Positions 40,364-49,348 of a DNA stretch of 64,000 bases are shown here, piece after piece. This DNA comes from Candidatus Roseilinea mizusawaensis (GTDB lineage Bacteria; Chloroflexota; Anaerolineae; J036; Brachytrichaceae): contig JAEANN010000053.1 in the NCBI GenBank assembly GCA_016841965.1, forward strand, positions 1 through 64,000, in the 5' to 3' direction. The translations under genes were made by a program, and so were the position numbers. Position 1 is the stretch's first letter; each line of letters opens with the position of its first letter. Below the pieces are notes generated by a model that was not told where the DNA came from, searched no databases, and saw nothing but the letters and a program-made list of their open reading frames with translations.

Positions 40364-41480
40364 ATGAGAGTGGAACTATCTGAATCGAAAGACAGGCTGT
40401 TGAGCGCCAGGGAGCGTCTGGACAGCCTGCGGGGGCGTCTTTGACATTCCGGCAAAGCAAGCTCGCATCGACGCATTGGCCCAACTGAGCGAAAGCGCTG
40501 GCTTTTGGAACGACCCTGAGCGCGCACAGAAAACAATGCGCGAACTGGCAGCCACACGCGGTTCGGTGGATACGTTCCTGGCAATCGAAAAGCACTTGCA
40601 GGACATCGGTGTGCTGATCGACCTGGCCGAAGAGGCAGGCGACGAAGCCACCGCCGCCGAAGCAATGGCAGAACTGGAGGCAGTCGAATCTCAGATCGAC
40701 AAAGTCGAGCTGGAATTGATGTTCTCCGGCAAATACGATCACGCTGACGCCATCTTGTCCATTCAACCGGGCGCCGGCGGGACTGACGCGCAGGACTGGG
40801 CCGAGATGCTGTATCGCATGTACCTGCGCTGGGCAGAGCGACATGCGTTCAAGGTGTCGGAGATCGACTACACGCCCGGCGAAGAAGCCGGCATCAAGAA
40901 TGTCACCCTGTCTATTCAGGGAGAGCGCGCATTTGGCTATCTACGCAGCGAGCGAGGCGTACATCGGCTGGTGCGCCTGTCACCGTTCAACGCCGGCTCG
41001 ACCCGCGAGACATCGTTCGCCCGCGTGGAGGTCTACCCCGATGTGCAGGACGACGAGATCGATATTGAGATCAATCCCAACGACATCGAGATCGAGACCT
41101 TTCGCTCGCAAGGGGCCGGCGGCCAAAACGTGCAGAAAAACGAGACCGCCGTGCGCATCCGCCACCTGCCCTCCGGTTTGATCGTGCAATGCCAGGACCA
41201 GCGCAGCATGCGCCAGAACCGCGAACGGGCCATGCACGTGTTGAAGATGCGCCTGCTTGAGATCGAAGAACGCAAGCGCGAAGCTGAGTTGCGCGAATTG
41301 AAAGGCGGGTTTGTAGACGCTAACTTCGGCAGCCAGATTCGCAACTATGTGCTGCATCCCTATCAGCTCGTAAAGGACACGCGCACCGGCTACGAAACCA
41401 GCAACACCACCGCCGTGCTCGACGGCGACCTTGATGCTTTCATGGAGGCTTTCCTGAAGGGCGTGCGGGCAAACGACTGA
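40364..41480 (+). CDS. prfB: Peptide chain release factor 2, made by programmed +1 frameshift
   Basis: RF2 ends translation at UGA and UAA. The gene is read as 26 codons from ATG 40364 to CTT (40439-40441), where the in-frame TGA (40442-40444) must be skipped by a +1 shift to continue at GAC 40443 for 345 more codons, 371 aa in total. Both segments are needed: the first encodes the start of the N-terminal helical domain. The SPF stop-codon-recognition motif is in RLSPFNAGS and the catalytic GGQ in GAGGQNVQKN. The frameshift is autoregulatory: low RF2 promotes shifting. A gene caller that ignores it would start at TTG 40476 and truncate the protein. Confidence 0.95.
40431..40445 (+). promoter_or_regulatory. 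RF2 programmed frameshift site
   Basis: The slippery sequence CTTTGAC (40439-40445) is preceded three bases upstream by the internal SD-like GGGGG (40431-40435). This matches the known bacterial prfB layout of an SD-like purine run just before CTT TGA C. Confidence 0.9.
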
Positions 41481-41490
41481 CAGCTGCAAT

Positions 41491-42117
41491 ATGAAACTAT
41501 TGGCCCTCAGCGACGAAGTCGTGAATTGGATCTACAGCCCGGCACTTATCGAGCGTTGCGCTGGGGTTGATCTGGTGATTAGCTGCGGCGACCTGCCGAT
41601 GCACTACATGGAGTTTGTGACCTCCACGCTGAATGTGCCCAGTTACTATGTGCGCGGAAACCACGACCTGTATGAGGTTGACGAAGAAGGCGCCATCAAG
41701 ACAGAGCCACAGGGCTGGATCAACCTGGACCTGCAACGCCGGCGCGTCGGGGGCATCACGCTGGCCGGCCTGCAAGGCTGCCTGCGCTACAAGCCGCACG
41801 TGCCCTATCAGTACAGCCAGCGCGGCCAGCGCCTGCGCGCATTGTGGTTGATGCGGACAATGATCGGCCCGCTGCTACGCGGTGAGCGCGGCATCGATGT
41901 GCTGGTCACCCACGCGCCGCCGTTCGGCATTCACGATGCCACAGATCTGGCGCACACCGGCTTCCTGGCTTACGAATGGCTGATCCGCGTGGCCCGGCCG
42001 CGTTACCTGCTGCACGGGCATCAGCACCGCAACTACGCTCCCATGCAGACGGGCGAGACGCGTCTGCAAGACACAACGGTCATCAACGTACACCCCTACC
42101 GCATCATCGAGTTGTAG
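41491..42117 (+). CDS. Calcineurin-like metallophosphoesterase
   Basis: This 208 aa enzyme has the metallophosphatase fold: GDLP, RGNHD, VTHAPPFG and HGHQH provide most di-metal ligands. The first motif, normally D-x-H, reads D8-E-V, so one metal ligand differs; this variant occurs in a recognised subgroup. The substrate could be a cyclic nucleotide, a phosphodiester or a phosphoprotein. It starts ten bases after prfB and is probably cotranscribed. Confidence 0.88.
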   Translation: MKLLALSDEVVNWIYSPALIERCAGVDLVISCGDLPMHYMEFVTSTLNVPSYYVRGNHDLYEVDEEGAIKTEPQGWINLDLQRRRVGGITLAGLQGCLRYKPHVPYQYSQRGQRLRALWLMRTMIGPLLRGERGIDVLVTHAPPFGIHDATDLAHTGFLAYEWLIRVARPRYLLHGHQHRNYAPMQTGETRLQDTTVINVHPYRIIEL

Positions 42118-42123
42118 CAGCAT

Positions 42124-43524
42124 TCACGCGCCTGGGGATGACGCTGCCGGCAGCGCGATGGTAAATACACTACCCATACCACGCCGGCTGCTCACAGCCA
42201 ATACGCCTCCCTGTCGCGCGATGAGGTCGCGCGCAATCGACAAACCAAGCCCTGTTCCTGGCCGCGAAGCATCGGCGCGGTAGTAACGGTCGAAGATGTG
42301 CGGCAGATGCGCCTCGTCGATGCCCACCCCATCATCCTGCACGCAGATGCGCGCCTGACCGTCAATCACCGTGACGCTCACTGAGATGCAACCGCCGGAC
42401 AAGGTGTATTTGACCGCGTTGTCCAGCAAGACAAGCAACACCTGGCGCAAAGCCTCGGCGTCGCCCATTGCCATGGTGTCTGGCGCATAAACAGTCACAG
42501 TTCGATCAGGCGCCAGAGCGCGAATCTTGCGACAGGCATCCTCCACGGCTGCTTTGACATCTATCGGCTCGCAGCGCAATTCACGCCCGGCGCCGACGCT
42601 CGACAGCGTCAACAATTCGTCGAGCAAATGCGTCATACGCTCGCTCTCTTCCAAGGCATCGCGCAGAACGGCTTGCTGCTCGGCAGCGCTGAGCATGGCG
42701 GGGCGACGCAATAAAGCCAGGTTGCCGCGAATTGTGGTCAAGGGGGTGCGCAACTCATGAGAGGCATCGACGACAAACTGCTGTTGCAAGGCCAGCCGGC
42801 GTTCGAGTTCGTCCAGGGTAGCCTGCAAAGTGTCCAGCATTGCATTAAGTGAAGCGCCGAGGGCGACAACCTCGGCCGGGGCGCGCGCCGGTGGGTCAAC
42901 GCGCCGGCCAGTGCCATGCCGCCAGTGCATCGAGCGCACTGCCTGCACCATCTGCGCAAGCGGCCGCAGCCCCGCAGCAGAGATATGCCACGCCGCAGTT
43001 GAAACAAACAACACCAGCAGGCCGGCGCCGGCTGCCAGGCTGTAGCCGAGTGTGTGTACCGCGCGCGCCTGATCGCCGATATCCTGCGCAACCTGAGCCA
43101 CACCGACCACGCGCGCATTGATAGGCACCGGCAAGTTGTAGACCGCAACCGGCTCGCCTTGTACAAGCACAACCTCTGACCAGGGGCGGCCTGCTTTGAG
43201 CGCACGCAATGCATCTTCGCTCAACGGGAACGACCAGTCTGTTTCGCCTGTCTCCGGGTCGCCAAAGCCGCGCGCCACACTCACGATGCGAAAACATGTC
43301 TGGGCAAAACGATCGACACGAGCAAGCTTGCCCGAAGATTTGCGAGACACCTGTTCAAGAAAGTCAGGCGAGCCGGCCAGCTCACGCGCATCGTCGGCCA
43401 GCCACGCGTGAGCCATCTGATAAAAGACTTGCCTCGCAAGGGCATACGTGCCGGCTGCCGCCAGCATCAGTGCGACAGCCACAACAAACGCCACACCCAA
43501 AGTCAGTCGCATTTGCAGAGACAC
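42124..43524 (-). CDS. Two-component sensor histidine kinase (HAMP-HisKA)
   Basis: This 466 aa membrane kinase partners the OmpR-type regulator encoded upstream. Two membrane helices (about 5-30 and 145-168) flank an extracytoplasmic domain of about 115 residues. A HAMP-like region follows, then HisKA with the phospho-acceptor in DASHELRTPLTTIRGN. HATPase_c shows VLLDNAVKYT, DDGVGIDE and GTGLGLSIARD. GTG 43524 was chosen as start because GGGAGG lies five bases upstream; a longer frame would overlap the regulator gene. The sensed signal is unknown. Confidence 0.94.
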   Translation of the reverse strand: MSLQMRLTLGVAFVVAVALMLAAAGTYALARQVFYQMAHAWLADDARELAGSPDFLEQVSRKSSGKLARVDRFAQTCFRIVSVARGFGDPETGETDWSFPLSEDALRALKAGRPWSEVVLVQGEPVAVYNLPVPINARVVGVAQVAQDIGDQARAVHTLGYSLAAGAGLLVLFVSTAAWHISAAGLRPLAQMVQAVRSMHWRHGTGRRVDPPARAPAEVVALGASLNAMLDTLQATLDELERRLALQQQFVVDASHELRTPLTTIRGNLALLRRPAMLSAAEQQAVLRDALEESERMTHLLDELLTLSSVGAGRELRCEPIDVKAAVEDACRKIRALAPDRTVTVYAPDTMAMGDAEALRQVLLVLLDNAVKYTLSGGCISVSVTVIDGQARICVQDDGVGIDEAHLPHIFDRYYRADASRPGTGLGLSIARDLIARQGGVLAVSSRRGMGSVFTIALPAASSPGA

Positions 43525-43555
43525 AAACGCCTCCCGCTCTCTTGCACTTCTTCTT

Positions 43556-44233
43556 CTATTCGCGCAAGATGTAACCAACGCCACGCACAGTGTGAATCAG
43601 GCGGGACTCGCCGGCTGTCTCCATCTTGGCGCGCAGGTAGCCAACATACACCTCGATCACCGTATCGTCGACATCCAGGTTGTCGCGCCAAACATGCTCC
43701 AGTATTTGCTCACGGGCAAGCACCTGGCGGGGAAACGTCAACAGGAAGCACAACAAATCAAATTCACGCGGTGTCAGTGAGAAACGCCGGGGGCCGCGGC
43801 TGGCCTCGCGGGTGACCGGATCCAGCACAAGATCGGCAAACGTCAAGGGGCGGTTTGACCGACCAGGCGCTGCGCGGCGCAATAGGGCGCGCACACGCGC
43901 CACAAGCTCTTCGGGGGCGAATGGTTTGACCAGATAATCATCAGCGCCGGCTTGCAGCGCCTGAACGCGGTCTTGAACGGCATGACGCGCTGTCAGCATC
44001 AGCACCGGCGTCTGATTAAATTGTCGTAGCGACTCGATCAGGCGCACACCATCCAGACCGGGCATCAACCAGTCGAGCACAATCAAGTCCGGCGCATCGT
44101 CTCGCATCCTGTCAAGAGCCTGCGCGCCATGCGATGCCGTCACAACGCGAAAGCCTTCCAGGGCCAATATCCGGCGCACCATTTCCAGCAGTTTCGCGTC
44201 GTCGTCCACCGCAAGAACGGTTGCGGATTTCAT
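43556..44233 (-). CDS. OmpR/PhoB-type response regulator
   Basis: This 225 aa regulator has a receiver domain with acidic D10-D11-D12, phospho-acceptor D54 in IVLDWLMPG, and K in DDYLVKPFAPEEL. The C-terminal winged helix (about 128-224) shows FSLTPREFDLLCFLL and VYVGYLRAKME and ends with HTVRGVGYILRE. The start at 44233 is preferred because GGAG is about nine bases upstream; the frame has an earlier ATG five codons away. The kinase gene follows after 31 bases in the same operon. The 290 bases upstream contain no other gene. Confidence 0.95.
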   Translation of the reverse strand: MKSATVLAVDDDAKLLEMVRRILALEGFRVVTASHGAQALDRMRDDAPDLIVLDWLMPGLDGVRLIESLRQFNQTPVLMLTARHAVQDRVQALQAGADDYLVKPFAPEELVARVRALLRRAAPGRSNRPLTFADLVLDPVTREASRGPRRFSLTPREFDLLCFLLTFPRQVLAREQILEHVWRDNLDVDDTVIEVYVGYLRAKMETAGESRLIHTVRGVGYILRE

Positions 44234-44511
44234 CCGCGTCGTCTCCATAAAAGGACAAATCCAGAAGCGGCGATTGGCTGCTAGCTTCTGAAGTCATGAT
44301 GCCCGCTGCATGTGTCGTCTCAAGTACGGCGGCTGTTGCTGACTACGGAATGATAACAGGCTGGGCTAAAACTCGGATGAGCCAGACCTGAGAGCAATCT
44401 GTAAGGAGCCTGTTGCCAGAAACAGCAATCGTCGCGATGCGTCTTGCGCGCCCTAATCTTGCCAGCGACAAACGCTTGTGGGCACAGGCAACGACATCAG
44501 AACACCTGTGC

Positions 44512-44517
44512 TATGAT
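44512..44517 (+). promoter_or_regulatory. Extended -10 box next to the GH lipoprotein start; leaderless transcript likely
   Basis: TGCTATGAT ends seven bases... the -10 hexamer TATGAT occupies 44512-44517 and ATG is at 44524, where transcription is expected to begin. No SD is present. Confidence 0.45.
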
Positions 44518-44523
44518 AGGTTG

Positions 44524-45711
44524 ATGAGAACCCCTGTCAGTCCTGCCCAGCGCCGACCAATCAGCGCTCCACTTCTGTTGACGCTGACGGTCGCACTAGC
44601 ATTGCTATCGGCCTGCGACGATGGGCACGACAGCGCAACCGCGCGCGATCCGACGCCCACCGCCACGGCGCGCGCAATCGTGCAGATGCCGTTTATCGTC
44701 CATCCCACAACGACCCCGCGCCCAATCCCCTCCCCCGCATCAACTTCGACACCTACACCGCAGCCGGCCACACTCCCCCCGCCCACGCCGGCACCGATTC
44801 CCACGCCGGTGCCGCGTAAGCCCAACTGGGGTATCAACGTAGCCGACTGGAGCAACACCCGCCTGCTCTACGAGTTGGGCTTCGAGTGGATTCAGACTTT
44901 CCTGCCACCCGATTACCCCGTGCCGCCGTTCAAAATTCTGTATCGGATCAGCCTGGGCAAGGCTGTCACTGGCGACCCAGCCGAGATCGAGCAGTTTGCG
45001 CGCGTGGTGGAAGGTGTGGCTCACAATCACCAGGGCGTTATCCAGGCTTACTCGATTGGCAACGAAGTCAACCTGTCGCGCGAGTGGGCCGGCGGCCAAC
45101 CAGACCCGGCGTTGTACGCACGGCTGCTCAGGATTGCCTACGAGAAGATCAAAGCCGTTGACCCCGGCGCCATCGTGGTGTCGGCAGGGCTGGCCCCTAC
45201 TGGCGGTGATGGGTCAGACTATATGGACGACCTGCGTTACGCCCGCCAGATGCTCGATGCCGGCGCGGGACAGTATTTCGACGCATACGGCTTCCACCCC
45301 TATGGCTTTGCCTATCCACCCGAGCAAGACCCAAACGCACCTGGCGTGAACGGACTGGCATTTCGGCGGGCCGAAGCACATCGCATGGTGATGGAGCAGT
45401 ACGGTTTGAGCGACAAACCCATGTGGGCCACAGAGTTCGGCTGGCTGCTCGACCCGCGCTACGAAGGCGGCAACTGCACATGGCCCAGTCTCGACTGGCA
45501 GAAGGTCACGCCGGAGCAACAGGCCCGCTATGCCCGTAGCGCGTTTGAGTACGCCAAAGCCAACTGGCCATGGATGGGCGTCATGTTCCTGTGGAATTAC
45601 GACTTTAGCATTTCACCGCTCTACCCCGACGGCTGCGAGCAAATGAAATGGTTCTCCATCATTGATCTATTCGGAAACCCCCGGCCTATTGTCGAGGTTC
45701 TGCGGCCATAG
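44524..45711 (+). CDS. Lipoprotein with glycoside hydrolase-like TIM barrel
   Basis: This 395 aa surface lipoprotein has a lipobox LSAC with C31, then a Pro/Thr-rich wall-spanning linker (about 45-98). The remaining 300 residues resemble clan A glycoside hydrolases: WGINVADWSN at the barrel start, SIGNEVNLS with a probable acid/base Glu, and WATEFGWLLD with a probable nucleophile Glu. It may cleave plant or microbial beta-glycans, but the family (GH5, GH39 or other) cannot be fixed by eye. Its stop codon lies in a 14-bp duplication. Confidence 0.85.
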   Translation: MRTPVSPAQRRPISAPLLLTLTVALALLSACDDGHDSATARDPTPTATARAIVQMPFIVHPTTTPRPIPSPASTSTPTPQPATLPPPTPAPIPTPVPRKPNWGINVADWSNTRLLYELGFEWIQTFLPPDYPVPPFKILYRISLGKAVTGDPAEIEQFARVVEGVAHNHQGVIQAYSIGNEVNLSREWAGGQPDPALYARLLRIAYEKIKAVDPGAIVVSAGLAPTGGDGSDYMDDLRYARQMLDAGAGQYFDAYGFHPYGFAYPPEQDPNAPGVNGLAFRRAEAHRMVMEQYGLSDKPMWATEFGWLLDPRYEGGNCTWPSLDWQKVTPEQQARYARSAFEYAKANWPWMGVMFLWNYDFSISPLYPDGCEQMKWFSIIDLFGNPRPIVEVLRP

Positions 45712-45724
45712 TTCTGCGGCCATA
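45697..45724. repeat. 14-bp tandem duplication across the GH lipoprotein stop codon
   Basis: GTTCTGCGGCCATA is present twice back to back (45697-45710 and 45711-45724). The TAG stop is formed at the junction (45709-45711). The second copy leads straight into the SD of the next gene. Confidence 0.9.
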
Positions 45725-45740
45725 AAGGAGGCAGGCTGGT

Positions 45741-46412
45741 ATGTGCGGACGGTATACCCTGACGGTGGATGAAGCCGTTGTGCTGGAGCGATTCGATCTG
45801 CAATCGTCGCTGGCCGAACACCAGCCTCGCTTCAACATCGCCCCGACCCAGATGGTGCCGGTGGTGTTGAATGAAACACCGCGCCAGTTGTCCGTTGCGC
45901 GCTGGGGACTGATCCCCGCCTGGGCAAAAGATGCATCGATCGGCGCCCGGCTGATCAACGCGCGCGCCGAGACGCTCTCCGAGAAGCCGGCCTTCCGGGC
46001 CGCGTTCAAGCGCCGGCGCTGCCTGGTGGTGGCCGATGGCTTCTACGAATGGCGCAAAGAGGGCGCGACCAAGACGCCCCTGTTCATCCACCTTAAATCT
46101 GGCGAACCGTTCGCGCTGGCCGGCCTGTGGGAAGTGTGGAAACCGCCCGAGGCAGAACCTCTACTCTCATGCACCATCATCACGACCGAGCCAAACGAGC
46201 TGATGGGGACGATTCACAACCGCATGCCGGCCATTCTGAGGCGCGAGGCCGAGCGGGCCTGGCTGGATAACAGCGCCGGGCCGCTAGAGCTGATGGCGAT
46301 GTTGCAGCCATTCGACGCCGCGCAGATGGAAGCCTACGCGGTCTCGCGGCGTGTGAATGCACCTGCCAACGACGATGCATCGCTGATCGCGCCGGCCAAC
46401 CGCGCAGCGTAG
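45741..46412 (+). CDS. SOS response-associated peptidase, YedK/HMCES family
   Basis: This 223 aa protein covalently caps abasic sites in single-stranded DNA through its N-terminal cysteine, protecting them from breakage. The family pattern is complete: MCGRYTL (C2 after Met removal), RFNIAPTQ, RWGLIPAWAKD, NARAETLSEKPAFR, CLVVADGFYEWR and IHNRMPAIL. A very good SD (AAAGGAGG) lies nine bases upstream. There is no visible LexA box. It converges with copA. Confidence 0.96.
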   Translation: MCGRYTLTVDEAVVLERFDLQSSLAEHQPRFNIAPTQMVPVVLNETPRQLSVARWGLIPAWAKDASIGARLINARAETLSEKPAFRAAFKRRRCLVVADGFYEWRKEGATKTPLFIHLKSGEPFALAGLWEVWKPPEAEPLLSCTIITTEPNELMGTIHNRMPAILRREAERAWLDNSAGPLELMAMLQPFDAAQMEAYAVSRRVNAPANDDASLIAPANRAA

Positions 46413-46454
46413 CGCAGCGTTGCAGGATGCGCTTTGGGGCGCAACCGGTGAATC

Positions 46455-48998
46455 CTATAGCGCCTGCCGGCGCAAGCGCAAGCTGTTGCTGACCACAAAC
46501 AAAGAGCTGAACGCCATAGCCCCGGCAGCCAGCACCGGCCCATACTGCGCAAATAGGCCAATCGCCGCAACCGGAATCAGCAAAATGTTGTAGAAAAACG
46601 CCCAGAACAAATTCTGGCGAATACCGCGCACAATCCGGCGCGACAACACAATCGCTCTGGGCAACTGGCGCAGATCACCACTGATGAGGGTGACATCGGC
46701 AGCTTCGATGGCTACATCTGTGCCGGCGCTTATCGCGATGCCTACATCCGCCTGAGCCAGGGCGGGAGCATCATTGACGCCATCGCCCACCATAGCCACC
46801 ACTCGGCCTTGCTGTTGCAGTTCGGCCACACGGGCTGCTTTGTCGCCGGGCAGCACCTCGGCCAGCACGTTGTTGCTGGCGGGGTCCAAGATGCCGGCCT
46901 GTGATGCAATAGCCTGCGCCGATTGCGCGTTGTCGCCGGTCAGCATGATCACCCGCAGGCCCAGGCGTTTCAGGGCAGCCACCGCCTCGGCGGAGCCTTC
47001 CTTCAAAGTGTCGGACAGACCCAGCACGCCGGCCGGCTGGCCGTCCACGCTCAAAATCATGGTTGTCTTGCCCTGGGCCTGCAACGCCCGCACATGATCC
47101 GACAAGCTATTCAACACCACCCCCTGCAACTGCATCAGCCTGTCATTGCCGATTGACACCTGATGACCATCGACCCATGCCGTGATGCCTTTGCCCGGCA
47201 CAGCCATGAAGCGCTGTAGCGGCAACAGCGGCAAGCGCTGCGCTTCGGCGGCTTGCACAATGGCCTGACCCAAAGGATGCTCACTGCCCTGCTCGGCGCT
47301 GGCGGCCAGTTGCAGGATGGCACGTTTGCGCGCGTCGATATCGGATTGCGGCGGCAGACTATCGAGCGGCAATCCAAAATCGACAATGCCGGATCGCCAA
47401 TCGAGCGCGGGTTTGCCCTGCGTGATTGTGCCGGTCTTGTCCAGCACGGCCACATCGATTTTGGCGGCGCGTTCGAGCGCGGCGCTGTTCTTGAAGAGAA
47501 TGCCGGTCTCGGCGCCCTTGCCCATGCCAACCATGATCGCAGTGGGCGTGGCAAGACCCAGCGCGCAGGGGCAGGCGATCACCAGCACCGCCACGGCGTT
47601 GACCATGGCACGTTCAAAGGCGGCTTCGGGTGACGCAGACAGGCCGCCCACCAGCATCCAGCCGGCAAAGGTGAGCAGCGCGACGCCCAGCACCGCCGGC
47701 ACGAAAACGGCCGAGATGCGATCTGCCAGCGCCTGAATCGGCGCCTTGCTACCCTGCGCCTGTTCCACCAGCCGGATGATCTGCGCCAGAGCAGTATCAC
47801 GGCCCACGCGCGACGCCTCGTAGCGCAACAAGCCCTGCGTGTTCAGCGTGCCACCGATGACAGAGTCGCCGGGGCGCTTGTCGCGCGGGATGCTCTCGCC
47901 GGTGATCATGCTCTCGTCCACGGCGGAATGCCCCTCCATCACCACGCCATCAACGGCGATGCGCTCACCGGGCCGGGCCAGCAACACATCACCCACCGCG
48001 ATCTGCTCGACCGGCACATCGCGCTCCACCCCGTCGCGCAAGACACGCGCCGTGCGCGGTTGCAGTTGGATCAGATTGCGGATGGCGTCACCAGCGCGGC
48101 CTTTGGCGCGCGCTTCGAGATATTTGCCTACGGTGATCAACGCCAGAATGACGGCAGCCGTCTCGAAGTACACATGCCCATGCGTCAGACCGATGGTCAC
48201 CGCCAGCGAGTAGATGAAAGCCACACTCGAACCCAACGCAACGAGGACGTCCATGTTGGCCGAGCCGTTGCGCAGCGACTTATAGCCATGCAGGTAATAG
48301 GGCCAGCCGACATAGATCTGCACCGGCAAAGCCAGCAACAAGAGTGCCCAGTTCACCCCAGCATCCACCGCCGATCCGTGCATGGCATCCATAGCGCTCA
48401 CAGCCAGCAGTCTGTTCAGCAGGCCGAAGTCGCGGCTCATGCTCAGCACAAATGCGGGGACGGCGAAAATGAGACCGACGATCAAACGCCGGCGCCGGCT
48501 GGCAATCTCTGCTTCGCGGGCGCGCGCTTCCGCGTCGTCATTACCGGCGGCCTGGGCTGCCGAGGCGGTGGTCGCCACCTCATAGCCGGCCTTGCGCACC
48601 GCTGCGATCATCTGGGCGATGCTGGCTGCGCCGGGCACGTAATCCACCGAGGCGCGCTCACTGGCAAAGTTGACGGCCGCCGAATGAACGCCCGGCAGTC
48701 GCTTCAGTGTCCGCTCGACCGTGTTGGCGCAGTTGGCGCAGGTCATGCCCAGGATCGGCAATTCAGCATGCGCCAACGTCACATCATAGCCGGCCTGACG
48801 CACGCGCTCGATCAGTTGCGCCGGCGACACCTGAGCCGGGTCGAACTGAACGCTGGCTCGCTCGCTGGCGAAATTGACCGCTGCCGAGTTGACGCCGGCC
48901 GTCTTCTTCAACGCGCGCTCGACCGTGTTGGCACAGTTAGCACATGTCATGCCGGTGATCGGCAGCTCAATCTGTTTCAGCGTGTCTGTGCTGGTCAT
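46455..48998 (-). CDS. copA: Copper-exporting P1B-type ATPase CopA
   Basis: This 847 aa pump exports Cu(I). Two N-terminal heavy-metal-binding domains each carry [13 protein letters not shown]. Eight membrane helices include the metal-translocating CPC in [15 protein letters not shown]. The phosphorylation motif [12 protein letters not shown], the actuator motif TGESIP and the hinge [14 protein letters not shown] are all intact. The start 48998 gives the usual N-terminus; the frame extends upstream through a heptad array. The gene follows the small HMA protein by 34 bases in one operon under a CsoR-type operator. Confidence 0.97.
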   Translation of the reverse strand: MTSTDTLKQIELPITGMTCANCANTVERALKKTAGVNSAAVNFASERASVQFDPAQVSPAQLIERVRQAGYDVTLAHAELPILGMTCANCANTVERTLKRLPGVHSAAVNFASERASVDYVPGAASIAQMIAAVRKAGYEVATTASAAQAAGNDDAEARAREAEIASRRRRLIVGLIFAVPAFVLSMSRDFGLLNRLLAVSAMDAMHGSAVDAGVNWALLLLALPVQIYVGWPYYLHGYKSLRNGSANMDVLVALGSSVAFIYSLAVTIGLTHGHVYFETAAVILALITVGKYLEARAKGRAGDAIRNLIQLQPRTARVLRDGVERDVPVEQIAVGDVLLARPGERIAVDGVVMEGHSAVDESMITGESIPRDKRPGDSVIGGTLNTQGLLRYEASRVGRDTALAQIIRLVEQAQGSKAPIQALADRISAVFVPAVLGVALLTFAGWMLVGGLSASPEAAFERAMVNAVAVLVIACPCALGLATPTAIMVGMGKGAETGILFKNSAALERAAKIDVAVLDKTGTITQGKPALDWRSGIVDFGLPLDSLPPQSDIDARKRAILQLAASAEQGSEHPLGQAIVQAAEAQRLPLLPLQRFMAVPGKGITAWVDGHQVSIGNDRLMQLQGVVLNSLSDHVRALQAQGKTTMILSVDGQPAGVLGLSDTLKEGSAEAVAALKRLGLRVIMLTGDNAQSAQAIASQAGILDPASNNVLAEVLPGDKAARVAELQQQGRVVAMVGDGVNDAPALAQADVGIAISAGTDVAIEAADVTLISGDLRQLPRAIVLSRRIVRGIRQNLFWAFFYNILLIPVAAIGLFAQYGPVLAAGAMAFSSLFVVSNSLRLRRQAL

Positions 48999-49000
48999 CA

Positions 49001-49021
49001 GATCAATTGACGATTGAGGAT
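49001..49021. repeat. Short heptad array, family C (TGACGAT), ahead of copA
   Basis: GATCAAT, TGACGAT and TGAGGAT are contiguous 7-bp words two bases upstream of the copA start codon on the minus strand. The TGACGAT word matches the arrays at 34730-34750 and 38407-38499. Confidence 0.65.
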
Positions 49022-49032
49022 CGACGCGCCGC

Positions 49033-49242
49033 TCACTCAACGGGCGCATAGTCGATCTCGATCAGTTTGGCGCGGATGGCTTCCCAGGTTGCGCCGCCGG
49101 CCTCATCCCAGACAATCGTCACCTTTTTGCCCGCGACATCGCCCTTAACTGACACAACGCCGGGCACTTGTGACACTTCATTTTGAATGGTGCGCACACA
49201 CCCATTGCAACCGATGTTCGGCACCTGAACTGTTCTCTCCAT
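49033..49242 (-). CDS. copZ: Heavy-metal-associated (CopZ-like) copper chaperone
   Basis: This 69 aa single HMA domain protein would bring Cu(I) to CopA. The metal-binding motif reads IGCNGC rather than the usual MxCxxC, so the Met is replaced by Ile-Gly but both cysteines remain. [19 protein letters not shown] forms the expected beta strands. The start 49242 is supported by AAGGAG nine bases upstream. It is the first gene of the copZ-copA operon. Confidence 0.9.
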   Translation of the reverse strand: MERTVQVPNIGCNGCVRTIQNEVSQVPGVVSVKGDVAGKKVTIVWDEAGGATWEAIRAKLIEIDYAPVE

Positions 49243-49267
49243 ATCTGCACACTCCTTGACAACGCTT

Positions 49268-49299
49268 CTATCCCCCCTGGGGGGATAGGCAGGATTATA
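49268..49299 (-). promoter_or_regulatory. Copper operon promoter with CsoR-type palindromic operator
   Basis: CTATCCCCCC and GGGGGGATAG (49268-49277 and 49279-49288) are perfect 10-base arms around T49278. Long G/C runs flanked by TA-rich ends are typical of CsoR sites. On the minus strand a perfect TATAAT (49299-49294) lies six bases upstream, so the operator covers the start of transcription. No csoR gene is in the window. Confidence 0.75.
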
Positions 49300-49348
49300 C
49301 CGCCGGCCTGTGGTAGATTCTGGGCAACTTATGCCGGGGCAGGCAAAG

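Noticed and set aside
40476-41480. prfB starting at TTG 40476
   Set aside because: The upstream frame with CTTTGAC and an SD-like element supplies the missing N-terminus by programmed frameshift.
44234-44523. RNA gene or riboswitch in the 290-bp gap
   Set aside because: Only a weak 7-bp inverted repeat (CAGAAGC/GCTTCTG) is visible and no known RNA motif was recognised.
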